This document shows positions 1-6,689 of a stretch of DNA of 11,178 nt, piece after piece. How positions within the stretch are numbered: the stretch's first letter is position 1; every line of letters begins with the position of its first letter. The position numbers were made by a program, and so were the translations under genes. Source of the stretch: Saprospiraceae bacterium (GTDB lineage: Bacteria > Bacteroidota > Bacteroidia > Chitinophagales > Saprospiraceae). The notes beneath the pieces are model-generated. The model had not been told where the DNA came from, did no database searches, and was given only the letters and a program-made list of their open reading frames with translations. The stretch is from the NCBI GenBank assembly GCA_027009605.1, contig JALVCY010000352.1, positions 1 through 11,178 of the forward strand, given 5' to 3'.

Positions 1-398
1 CCTCCACGATGGCTATAACCCTTAGAGCTAACTAACTCATCCCACTTATTCCTTCCTAAATTAAAATAGAATATAGACGTATTTTTTGAATTGTTACTGT
101 AAATACGAGCAAGCAAAACACCCTGTCGAATATTCAATCCTGAAATCATTCCATTCCTAAATTTGTGTGTTTCATGCCGGCCTGTTTTCATATTATACTT
201 GTCAACATACCCCAAAGTCCGCTTTCTCAATCTTATTTCTCCTGCTATAAAAAACAAGCTATCATTAAACAAAAGGAAACTGCCGGGAGTTTTGCCATGA
301 CCATAATCAACATCATAGTATGCCCAACGCATTGAGTCAGAAGTACATGAATACATCCACAAAATGACTATGCTAATCAACAGAAAACGTATAGGCAT
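1..398 (-). CDS. Putative lipoprotein, N-terminal part only (cut by window edge)
   Basis: An open frame runs from an ATG at 398-396 to the left edge, giving 132 complete codons and no stop; the C-terminus lies outside the window. The first 17 residues are a short hydrophobic signal (MPIRFLLISIVILWMYS) followed by Cys18, which fits a lipoprotein signal peptide with a loose lipobox (MYSC). An in-frame TAA lies four codons upstream of the ATG, so no longer start is available. The visible mature part (for example VDKYNMKTGRHETHKF at 65-80 and IFYFNLGRNKWDEL at 109-122) alternates aromatic, Asn/Gly and charged residues, like blades of a Kelch-type or other beta-propeller. That resemblance is inference. 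I do not recognise a specific family. It would be anchored in the periplasm or outer membrane. It is 227 bp downstream of the DoxX gene on the same strand and is probably separately transcribed. Confidence 0.7.
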   Translation of the reverse strand, partial: MPIRFLLISIVILWMYSCTSDSMRWAYYDVDYGHGKTPGSFLLFNDSLFFIAGEIRLRKRTLGYVDKYNMKTGRHETHKFRNGMISGLNIRQGVLLARIYSNNSKNTSIFYFNLGRNKWDELVSSKGYSHRG

Positions 399-550
399 CG
401 AATTCTTTTATTTATTCAAAACAACGATTTGACGGTATAATGGAAGCAGTATAACAGTAGCGTAAACAAAACATCAAAGGCAATGACAAGTTGAACATTG
501 CTGAATGTCAAAGACGTTAAACCCACAGCTGCTGTATTAGTAAAAGACAA

Positions 551-606
551 TTAAAATGGCCTTTACCTAATTAAAATGCCGAAAGCAAATGAATGCCCAA
601 AGGCCA
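551..606. repeat. Inverted repeat in the spacer downstream of the DoxX gene
   Basis: TGGCCTTT (557-564) and AAAGGCCA (599-606) are perfect 8-bp inverted arms separated by 34 bp. TTAAAATG also occurs twice as a direct repeat (551-558 and 571-578). It lies 20 bp beyond the stop codon of the DoxX gene on the minus strand and could help end that transcript, but no T-tract follows the stem, so a terminator call is weak. Confidence 0.3.
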
Positions 607-625
607 ATTGCCCCCCAAAGCCCTC

Positions 626-2098
626 CTACTCCATCAACCGTCCCTTAATTTCTTCAAAGCTTGGCAATTTTTTATGATGCCATTTGCCTAGGATTTTCCC
701 ATCGTGCATCAGTACCGTACCCGGATTAGAACGCACAATCGTCTTTAGCAAGATATTGTCAGCCATGTAGATAGGAAAATCCGCTCCAATTTCTTTGGCG
801 AAAGCTTGTGCCACAGCAGGGTCTTCCATACCTATAATCATATAAGTGCGAACTCCGGCTGCTTTAGCCGCTTTTGACAAGGGCACAATTTTTTCCTTAA
901 AGGGCTTGACAAATCCTTCCGGAAAACTGTAGATTTCCTTTTCTACTTCTACATCATCTATTGATGCGATTTTGGTTTCATACCGGACAGAATCCCCACT
1001 AACTTGGATGGTGTCCGTCACAAATGTCGTATCTTTAACCATCATGGGCTTGACAGTCAAATTCTTTTTTAGCCCCTTGGATACAATCATAAAGGCATAG
1101 CCCTTGTCTTCTAAAATGTCTTGGGTGACGTCATTGCCCTCCAAATCTTGAATCAAAAACTCACTTATTTTAGTATGGGGCACGGTGGGTTCTGTTTTGA
1201 TTTGTTCAAAATCCCACTTTTCTCTTGGGTAGCGTTTGTATTCTTTCAGGTATTGCTTGTAAGGGACTTCGACGACTTCGCCGGTTTCCTTATTGGTGCA
1301 AACATAGGCCAAAATCTCCACAGCAGCTTCTGCGTCGGCTTCTTCTTTGGCTTTTTCACGAATATTCACGCCGACCTTAAAAGGCCTGAAATCAATCTGC
1401 GGAATATCCCATATATAATTGCTCCAAGAATAAACCAAAAATCCAAGCGTACTCAAAGCCACTACAAACCAACGGGTACGAGCCGTCGATAATTGGTGCA
1501 TCCTCTTACTCTTGAACAAAAAGAACAGAGCGGGAAACATAATAATCACATTTTTCATAAAGGTCGCAAAAGGGGTGATTTTGATAAAATCTCCAAAACA
1601 CCCGCAATCCGTCACTTTCATTTGTGACTCTGCAAATTTGCCCCACTTGCTAAACTCAAAGAAATTCACCCCTTCCGGAACATAGCCGTTTAGATAGGTA
1701 AATCCGGTCAATGCCGTATAAATCAGCATAATCCCAAAAAACAGCCAAGCCGTCAATTTAGGCTTAAATCCTATAATCAACATCACCCCCAATATAATCT
1801 CAAAAATAATCATAGCCACCGAGATGACGACCGCATATTCGGCCAGATGGGTAAACATGGGAGCGATGGATTTCATCGGACTTTCGTCAAAAGTATAATA
1901 GAACGTCTCGAAATACTCCTCCATTTTGTAGGCCGTACCCAGTGGGTCAACCGCCTTGACAAAGCCCGAAACAATAAAAAACACCCCCAAAAAGTATTGC
2001 AAAAAACTCATGACAAGATTCTTGCTCTTTTTCTTAAACAAGAAAGTCAGAAGGATGGCAATCACAGCGACGATAATAGAAAATTGCTCTAAATTCAT
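626..2098 (-). CDS. DoxX/MauE-like membrane protein with C-terminal thioredoxin-like domain (BT_3928-type)
   Basis: The protein has 490 residues. The N-terminal half is membrane-embedded, with hydrophobic segments near 5-21, 30-50, 84-110, 113-135, 178-197 and 207-228. The segments around 30-135 read like DoxX (QYFLGVFFIVSGFVKAVDPLG). A conserved CGCFGD motif (C165, C167) sits between membrane segments, as in MauE/DoxX redox-associated proteins, and may be a redox or metal site. The C-terminal part, about 310-490, looks like a thioredoxin fold: strand FMIVS near 336-340, strand TYMIIG near 418-423, and a cis-proline loop SNPGTVLMHDGK at 457-468. It has no CxxC, so classical thiol-disulfide exchange by that domain is unlikely. 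The ATG at 2098 is 12 bp after the stop of the DUF1599 gene, so the two form an operon, a pairing I recall as common in Bacteroidota. Biochemical function is unknown; a role in envelope redox balance is inference. Confidence 0.85.
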   Translation of the reverse strand: MNLEQFSIIVAVIAILLTFLFKKKSKNLVMSFLQYFLGVFFIVSGFVKAVDPLGTAYKMEEYFETFYYTFDESPMKSIAPMFTHLAEYAVVISVAMIIFEIILGVMLIIGFKPKLTAWLFFGIMLIYTALTGFTYLNGYVPEGVNFFEFSKWGKFAESQMKVTDCGCFGDFIKITPFATFMKNVIIMFPALFFLFKSKRMHQLSTARTRWFVVALSTLGFLVYSWSNYIWDIPQIDFRPFKVGVNIREKAKEEADAEAAVEILAYVCTNKETGEVVEVPYKQYLKEYKRYPREKWDFEQIKTEPTVPHTKISEFLIQDLEGNDVTQDILEDKGYAFMIVSKGLKKNLTVKPMMVKDTTFVTDTIQVSGDSVRYETKIASIDDVEVEKEIYSFPEGFVKPFKEKIVPLSKAAKAAGVRTYMIIGMEDPAVAQAFAKEIGADFPIYMADNILLKTIVRSNPGTVLMHDGKILGKWHHKKLPSFEEIKGRLME

Positions 2099-2110
2099 GG
2101 TGTTCGTTTT

Positions 2111-2674
2111 TTAATCGGCTTTTTCTCGCAAGAGAATTAAGGCAAATACCGAATAATTCAAAATGTCTAAATAATTAGCATCTAAGCCTTCGGAGACTAT
2201 GGTTTGACCTTGGTTGTCCTCTATTTGGCGCAAGCGCAACAGCTTCATCAAAATCAAATCCGTAATGGAACTCACCCGCATATCGCGCCAAGCCTCCCCA
2301 TAATCATGATTTTTTTGTATCATCAAGCTGCGTGCCTTTTGCAACTCGGTATCATACAAATCGGTCACTTCTGACAAGCTCAATTCAAAAGGGGCTTCAC
2401 TATCCAAAGACAACTGAATCAAGGCCATAATCGAATAATTGACGATGCCGATAAACTCAGATTCAATAGAATCTCCCACTTTTTGGGTTTGCATCTCTTG
2501 GATATTCCGTATTCTCCGGGCTTTGATTTGGATTTGGTCGGTCAAGCTGGTCGGCCGTAAAATCCGCCACGCAGACCCATAATCCGAATATTTCTTAAGA
2601 AATAAGCCTCGACAGTCCCGGGTTATCTCATCAAATTGCTCATTGGTTTTTTTGTCCTTAAACATAGTCGTCAT
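2111..2674 (-). CDS. DUF1599 (nucleotide modification associated domain 1) protein, two-domain
   Basis: This 187-residue soluble protein is made of two copies of one domain. Each copy carries a DYGxAWR signature (DYGSAWR at 31-37, DYGEAWR at 124-130; 93 residues apart), then an S(L/I)TD-(Q/L)I-x-x-K-x-x-R-(I/L)R helix, and ends in (I/L)NYS(I/V)xALI. This matches DUF1599/Nmad1, a family linked by comparative genomics to nucleotide modification but with no established activity. It is the first gene of an operon with the DoxX-like gene, 12 bp apart. Start choice: the longest frame begins at a TTG (2683), but a TACTTTTGC box, the Bacteroidota -7 form, sits at 2692-2684. The transcript should therefore begin at or after that TTG. 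ATG 2674 (MTTMFKDKK) is chosen, and ATG 2665 is also possible. Confidence 0.85.
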   Translation of the reverse strand: MTTMFKDKKTNEQFDEITRDCRGLFLKKYSDYGSAWRILRPTSLTDQIQIKARRIRNIQEMQTQKVGDSIESEFIGIVNYSIMALIQLSLDSEAPFELSLSEVTDLYDTELQKARSLMIQKNHDYGEAWRDMRVSSITDLILMKLLRLRQIEDNQGQTIVSEGLDANYLDILNYSVFALILLREKAD

Positions 2675-2683
2675 TTGTGCCAA

Positions 2684-2692
2684 GCAAAAGTA
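2684..2692 (-). promoter_or_regulatory. Bacteroidota-type -7 box for the DUF1599-DoxX operon
   Basis: On the minus strand the bases read TACTTTTGC, matching TAnnTTTG exactly. The box ends about 10 bp before ATG 2674. I see no clear TTG/TTTG -33 box at 19-21 bp upstream. It argues against the TTG at 2683 as the start codon. Confidence 0.5.
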
Positions 2693-2770
2693 CGAAGTAA
2701 TTTCCTTTTTGTGCCGATTTCTGCTTGTTAATTGGTGGTTAATGTGGTGTGTGGGTTTGGAGGGTGAGAG

Positions 2771-2845
2771 AGTTGATTCGCTGCGCTAGTTGAAGAAGTT
2801 GATTCGCTCGCAAGCTTCGCTAGTTGATTCGCTTCGCTAGTTGAG
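2771..2845. repeat. AGTTGATTCGCT short repeat block
   Basis: AGTTGATTCGCT occurs three times (starting at 2771, 2797 and 2822) and a partial AGTTGA follows at 2839. The units are interleaved with self-complementary pieces such as AGC-TTC-GCT (2813-2821), which has the same three-base TTC loop as the hairpins further right. Function unknown. Confidence 0.75.
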
Positions 2846-2901
2846 AGATTTGGGTTTTTGTTTGGGTTTTACTTCATTATATGACATTTGGCAGTTACAA
2901 A

Positions 2902-2925
2902 GGTGTCGCACCTACGGCGCTCCGT
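2902..2925. repeat. Pair of adjacent mini-hairpins
   Basis: GGTG-TCG-CACC (2902-2912) and ACGG-CGCT-CCGT (2914-2925) are perfect inverted repeats with 3- and 4-base loops, separated by one base. They resemble intergenic palindromic repeats that I recall from Bacteroidota genomes, but no name can be given. Confidence 0.6.
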
Positions 2926-2960
2926 CACTGACTACCCGTTGAACCACTGTACCGTTGGTT

Positions 2961-3026
2961 GCCTTCGGCGTTCAATTTGTGCTTCGCACGTTCAACTTGC
3001 CCTTCGGGCGTTCATCTGCCTTCGGC
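2961..3026 (+). repeat. Array of four TTC-loop hairpins (module copy A)
   Basis: There are four perfect mini-palindromes: GCC-TTC-GGC (2961-2969), GTGC-TTC-GCAC (2979-2989), GCCC-TTC-GGGC (2999-3009) and GCC-TTC-GGC (3018-3026). They are joined by GTTCAA/GTTCAT spacers, with loop centres at 2965, 2984, 3004 and 3022. Stem sequences change but complementarity is kept. The last three hairpins have the same order and 20/18-bp spacing as both copies at 8265-8448. Confidence 0.8.
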
Positions 3027-3059
3027 GTTCAAGGAGTAACAGTTCTTTCTTGCCTACCT

Positions 3060-3086
3060 TTCACCTTTGACCCTTCACCTTTGACC
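3060..3086. repeat. Direct repeat TTCACCTTTGACC, two copies
   Basis: TTCACCTTTGACC occurs at 3060-3072 and 3074-3086 (14-bp period). It lies in a 69-bp segment bounded by two copies of GGCGTTCAAGGAG (starting 3024 and 3093). This segment is present in module copy A and absent from the two copies near 8.3-8.5 kb. Confidence 0.7.
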
Positions 3087-3126
3087 TTTAACGGCGTTCA
3101 AGGAGCAAGATCTCTTGACTGCCTTC

Positions 3127-3235
3127 CCGTTACACCGTTACACCGTTACACCGTTACGCCGTTACACCGTTACACCGTTACACCGTTACACCGTTACGCC
3201 GTTACACCGTTATACCGTTATACCGTTATACCGTT
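3127..3235. repeat. 8-bp tandem repeat (CCGTTACA)13, imperfect
   Basis: There are thirteen full 8-bp units plus a 5-bp remnant. Ten units are CCGTTACA or CCGTTACG (the two G variants at 3151-3158 and 3191-3198), and the last three are CCGTTATA. Because 8 is not a multiple of 3, all three frames stay open and encode the same repeating peptide (VTPLHRYT), so open frames here are artefacts. The conserved linker TCTCTTGACTGCCT (3111-3124) precedes it, as at 8328 and 8464. Confidence 0.95.
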
Positions 3236-3442
3236 CCTTCGTTGAGAACTCGTCCCGATTACTATCGTGGATTCGGACTTCGTGGTTGAGTTCCGAACAA
3301 AAAAAACACACCCAACCAAAACAATATCAAACCCCAATAAATACAACAAAATAATATATAGAAAAACCATTGTTATTGGCGCAAAATTTGAAAAGAGAAC
3401 AACAGATTTCGCAGCTTTTCTTTACATTAAAACCTAATATTC

Positions 3443-5773
3443 ATGAGAAAACAAAGTTTACTTGCTTTGACGAAGGTGTTGACCTTCTCTCTATTATTTA
3501 TTTCCTCCGGCCTTTGGGCACAAAATTTTGAGTGGGCCATCAGCCAAGGCGGAACCGATAAAGACGATGCTACAGCACTCTGTACAGATGCTCAAGGCAA
3601 TGTCTATATGACCGGTTATTTTAAGAATACCGTTGACTTCGACCCAAGGTCAGCCACCAACGAAAAAACATCCAATGGCAAAGAAGATGTATTTGTACAA
3701 AAATTAGACAAAGACGGCAACCCCGTATGGATAAAAACATTCGGCGGCAGCTATAAAGATGTCGGACACGACATTACTGTAGATGACGCAGGCAATGTTT
3801 ATGTTGTGGGAGAATTCCTAAAAACAGTTGATTTCAACCCCGATGGTACGTCCCACTCAGTTACAGGACAGGGCACCTTCGATGCATTCATCGTCAAATA
3901 TACATCAAATGGTGATTTTAGCTGGGCAAAAACAATTGGCAGCAACAATAAAGAAGAAGCTACAAAAGTAGCTGTTGATCCAAATGGTAATATTTACGTA
4001 GGAGGCTATTACAAAGGCCTACTAGATTTTGATCCCGGCACCGGTGTCTTTGAAATGACGCCACAAGGAGGTTATGATTTTTTTGTTGAAAAACTAGACG
4101 CAAATGGTGATTTTGTTTGGGCCAAAGGTTTTGGTGGCTCCGGAGATGATGAATTAACTCAGATGCTTGTAGATGCCAATGGAGATGTGTATATGACCGG
4201 TACATTCGAGGGGACGGTTGATTTTGATCCCGGCACCAATGTAACGAATGGAGTCTCAGCAGGACTTAAAAATGGATTTGCTGAAAAATTAGGAACTGAC
4301 GGCAGCTTTGTAGGTGTAAAATTCTTCGAAAGTAATGCCAATGTATATCCTTATGATATGGCTTTCGCAAATGACGGTACGGTAATTATTGCCGGTAGTT
4401 TTGAAGGGACTACTAATTTTGAACCGGGCACTCAAAACTTTGAGCTTACTAGTGCCGGGCAAACAGACTGCTTTATTCAAAAATTCACCACAGATGGTAA
4501 TATTGAGTGGGTAAAAACTTTTGGAGCGGCCTTCTCAGAACAAATTAATGCAATCACTGTAGCACCGGACAATGGGGTTCATTTGGTCGGACAATTTAGT
4601 TCTTCCCTGACAGTCGATCCGACCTTAGCCAGTCTCACTTCTGAAGGGTCTATAGACATCTTCCAAGCGGTGTACAATCCACAAACCGAACATTTCTCTG
4701 ACCTCTATAGCTTTGGTGACCTATCTGTGGACGTACCCAATGATATTGCCATGACATCTGCCGGTGAAATCTATACTGTGGGTTCTTACACTTCCGGCAC
4801 GATAGATTTTGACCCGACGGATTCTACGTCAACCTATACTTCAATAGGAGGTCAAGACATGTATATCCAAAAGTTTTCTCAATGCATTCAAGCTGATGTG
4901 CCTGCTTATACTGTTTCTGCCAATCAAATCTGTGAAGGAGAAACCATAAACTTCAACGTGGTCTCCGGTAATCTTAACAGTGCCACACAATGGGTCTGGC
5001 ACAAGGATCATTGTGACGGCCCCGTAGTCGCAGAAGGTACGACGGCCAACGATACGCCTACAGAAACTACTACCTACTACCTTGCCGCCGAAGGCGGTTG
5101 TATTACAGAGCCGGTTTGTCAGACCATCGAAGTCATGGTGAATCCAAAGTTCAAAATCCAAGAAAATATCGATATATGCGGACAAAGTTATACCTTCCCC
5201 GATGGTACGACTATAGATAATATTACTGAGCCAATGATTCACAAGAGTGTGTTGACAGCAGTTACAGGTTGTGATAGCACGATTGCGACTACAGTCAACC
5301 CGGTTCAAATTAATACGGAAGTGACTATGGATGGTAATACTTTAGTAGCTGCATCACAAATCGCTGAGTTTCAGTGGATTGACTGTGATACCGAAGAACC
5401 TATTACAGGAGCAACCGGACCTACTTTTACTCCTACAGAGAGTGGTAACTACGCCGTTATCATTTACAAAAATGGTTGTCAACAAACCAGTGATTGTCAA
5501 GCCATTACGATTGTGGCCACGCAAGAGCCTACTTGGAAGAAAGATGTCCAGGTATTCCCCAATCCTATAACAGATGTCTTAAACATTGATTTGGGGACGA
5601 CCTTCAAGGAAGGGCAAGCCACACTCATCCACATGACCGGCAAGAAAATTTCCGAAATGGACTTGGCCGGCCAACGCAAGATTCAATTTGATGTCAACGA
5701 ATTAACGCCCGGTGTGTATTATCTTGAAATTACAAGAAATGGAACGCCTAGCATCTTTAAGATTGTGAAATAA
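3443..5773 (+). CDS. Secreted SBBP-type beta-propeller protein with Ig-like region and T9SS sorting domain
   Basis: The protein has 776 residues. A Sec signal peptide covers about 1-26 (hydrophobic core LLALTKVLTFSLLFI, cleavage after GLWA). Seven propeller units follow, beginning near residues 29, 94, 159, 224, 289, 354 and 418, an almost exact 65-residue period. Each has a (F/V)xWxK-x-(F/I)G start, a D-x-x-G-(N/D)-(V/I)Y-x-x-G core and a TVDFDPG-like end. This is the SBBP (beta-propeller) pattern of Bacteroidota surface proteins. Units 5 and 7 lack the Trp. Residues about 488-690 are Ig-like or PKD-like segments rich in paired Cys, including a CGQSYTFPDGT...GCDSTI unit. The C-terminus, about 700-776, is a T9SS type A sorting domain (VFPNPITDVLNID ... 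LTPGVYYLEI ... KIVK). It is probably exported by T9SS to the cell surface or medium; ligand or activity is unknown. It is a single-gene unit with its own terminator at 5795-5828. Confidence 0.93.
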   Translation: MRKQSLLALTKVLTFSLLFISSGLWAQNFEWAISQGGTDKDDATALCTDAQGNVYMTGYFKNTVDFDPRSATNEKTSNGKEDVFVQKLDKDGNPVWIKTFGGSYKDVGHDITVDDAGNVYVVGEFLKTVDFNPDGTSHSVTGQGTFDAFIVKYTSNGDFSWAKTIGSNNKEEATKVAVDPNGNIYVGGYYKGLLDFDPGTGVFEMTPQGGYDFFVEKLDANGDFVWAKGFGGSGDDELTQMLVDANGDVYMTGTFEGTVDFDPGTNVTNGVSAGLKNGFAEKLGTDGSFVGVKFFESNANVYPYDMAFANDGTVIIAGSFEGTTNFEPGTQNFELTSAGQTDCFIQKFTTDGNIEWVKTFGAAFSEQINAITVAPDNGVHLVGQFSSSLTVDPTLASLTSEGSIDIFQAVYNPQTEHFSDLYSFGDLSVDVPNDIAMTSAGEIYTVGSYTSGTIDFDPTDSTSTYTSIGGQDMYIQKFSQCIQADVPAYTVSANQICEGETINFNVVSGNLNSATQWVWHKDHCDGPVVAEGTTANDTPTETTTYYLAAEGGCITEPVCQTIEVMVNPKFKIQENIDICGQSYTFPDGTTIDNITEPMIHKSVLTAVTGCDSTIATTVNPVQINTEVTMDGNTLVAASQIAEFQWIDCDTEEPITGATGPTFTPTESGNYAVIIYKNGCQQTSDCQAITIVATQEPTWKKDVQVFPNPITDVLNIDLGTTFKEGQATLIHMTGKKISEMDLAGQRKIQFDVNELTPGVYYLEITRNGTPSIFKIVK

Positions 5774-5794
5774 TTATTTTGGTTAATTAGGTTG

Positions 5795-5828
5795 AATAGG
5801 GTGCATCCTTTGGGTGTGCCCTATTTTT
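5795..5828 (+). terminator. Rho-independent terminator of the propeller gene
   Basis: An 11-bp stem (5795-5805 with 5815-5825, including two G-U pairs) with a 9-base loop runs into TTTTT (5824-5828), 21 bp after the stop codon. On the opposite strand no T-run follows the stem, so it is directional. It separates the convergent propeller and prmC genes. Confidence 0.8.
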
Positions 5829-5843
5829 ACGTCCAATATTCTG

Positions 5844-6689
5844 TTATTTTTGGGAGACGTAGGCAAGTAAAACCCGCGGCGCCCCACTCAAATCATTTTT
5901 CAACTCCACTTGATAGCCCAATCCTTTGATGACATCCGCCGTCGCTTGTGCTCTAAATTCATTCACTTCAAAGGCCAATAATCCATTTTCCGCAAGGTGT
6001 CCAAGCGCAAATTCACCTATCTTGCGATAAAAAAGATAAGCATCTTCTTCCGGCACAAATAGAGCCAACTCCGGCTCATTATTTAAGACATAGTCCGGCA
6101 TCTGAGACCGTTCTGAAGGCGGAATGTAGGGCGGGTTGGAGACCACAATATCATACGTGCCCATACGATGCCAAGCTTTTTCATCCCGCACATCAAATTG
6201 TTCAAATCGGGTGCAGAACCCAAGAGCCTGATTGTTTTTACGAGCCACATTTAGAGCCGGAATACTCACGTCCACGGCTAAGATATCGGCCCAATCAATT
6301 TCTTTTTTTAGCGCAAGCGCAATACAACCACTACCGGTGCCAATATCCAATATTTTAATCCGTCTGCCGCTTTGATTCGCTTGCGCAAAACGGATCACTT
6401 CATAAACTAAACTCTCCGTCTCCTGACGCGGAATTAACACCGACGAATCGACGGCCAATTTCAATCCATAAAAATCCGCAACCCCTAAAATATATTGTAA
6501 AGGAATGCCTTTAACTAATTGGTTTTCAATGACTTTTAGCTTTTTAGCTTGCGCAAAAGACAAGGTATCCAAATCCTGATGCCCAAATACATCTTCTCGA
6601 ATAATACGCGCCAACGACCGGGCTTCTCCCAAGCCGAAAACAGGACGTATCGCTTCCACAAAATCCGTATAAATTGAATTACTTGTCAT
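5844..6689 (-). CDS. prmC: Peptide chain release factor N5-glutamine methyltransferase
   Basis: PrmC (HemK) methylates the glutamine of the GGQ motif of release factors RF1/RF2 using S-adenosylmethionine, in the cytoplasm. From the chosen start the protein has 281 residues, the usual length. An N-terminal helical domain covers about 1-75, then IPRQETE at 86-92, the SAM-binding loop DIGTGSGC at 115-122, an acidic strand end AVDVS near 138-142, and the catalytic and substrate motif NPPY at 185-188 (VSNPPYIPPSE). Start choice: the frame extends eight codons upstream to 6713, but ATG 6689 gives the family-like beginning MTSNSIYTDFVEAIRPVF and overlaps the upstream glycosyltransferase gene by 11 bp, fitting translational coupling. 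No separate promoter is seen. In many bacteria prmC follows prfA; here its partner is a glycosyltransferase. Confidence 0.95.
   Translation of the reverse strand: MTSNSIYTDFVEAIRPVFGLGEARSLARIIREDVFGHQDLDTLSFAQAKKLKVIENQLVKGIPLQYILGVADFYGLKLAVDSSVLIPRQETESLVYEVIRFAQANQSGRRIKILDIGTGSGCIALALKKEIDWADILAVDVSIPALNVARKNNQALGFCTRFEQFDVRDEKAWHRMGTYDIVVSNPPYIPPSERSQMPDYVLNNEPELALFVPEEDAYLFYRKIGEFALGHLAENGLLAFEVNEFRAQATADVIKGLGYQVELKNDLSGAPRVLLAYVSQK

Larger units (their letters stand above)
2675..3442. other. 768-bp divergent spacer rich in short palindromes and tandem repeats
   Basis: This spacer between divergent genes contains no credible gene. From left to right it holds the -7 box of the DUF1599 operon, a block of AGTTGATTCGCT repeats (2771-2845), two small hairpins (2902-2925), an array of TTC-loop hairpins (2961-3026), a 14-bp period direct repeat (3060-3086), an 8-bp tandem array (3127-3235) and two further weak stem-loops (3253-3271 and 3272-3297). 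The last 145 bp before the propeller gene are AT-rich and presumably hold its promoter, but I could not find a TAnnTTTG match there. Confidence 0.8.

Noticed and set aside
2675..2683. TTG start for the DUF1599 protein
   Set aside because: The TTG directly follows the TACTTTTGC box, so it would lie at or before the transcription start; ATG 2674 or 2665 is better.
2961..3235. CRISPR array or integron attC sites
   Set aside because: Repeat units are 8 or 18-20 bp with no unique spacers of constant length, and neither cas nor integrase genes are present.
2888..3354. Several open frames on the plus strand (2888-3070, 2955-3245, 3115-3354)
   Set aside because: They translate hairpin arrays and the 8-bp tandem repeat; the repeat gives VTPLHRYT in every frame because the unit is not a multiple of three. 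No domain or start context supports them.
3370..3442. Promoter of the propeller gene
   Set aside because: The closest candidate, AAAATTTG near 3384, lacks the TA of TAnnTTTG; I could not support a box.
3960..5679. Antisense open frames within the propeller gene (3960-4205, 4159-4341, 4289-4480, 4841-5308, 5497-5679)
   Set aside because: They are opposite-strand shadows of a gene with strong domain evidence; no recognisable domains.
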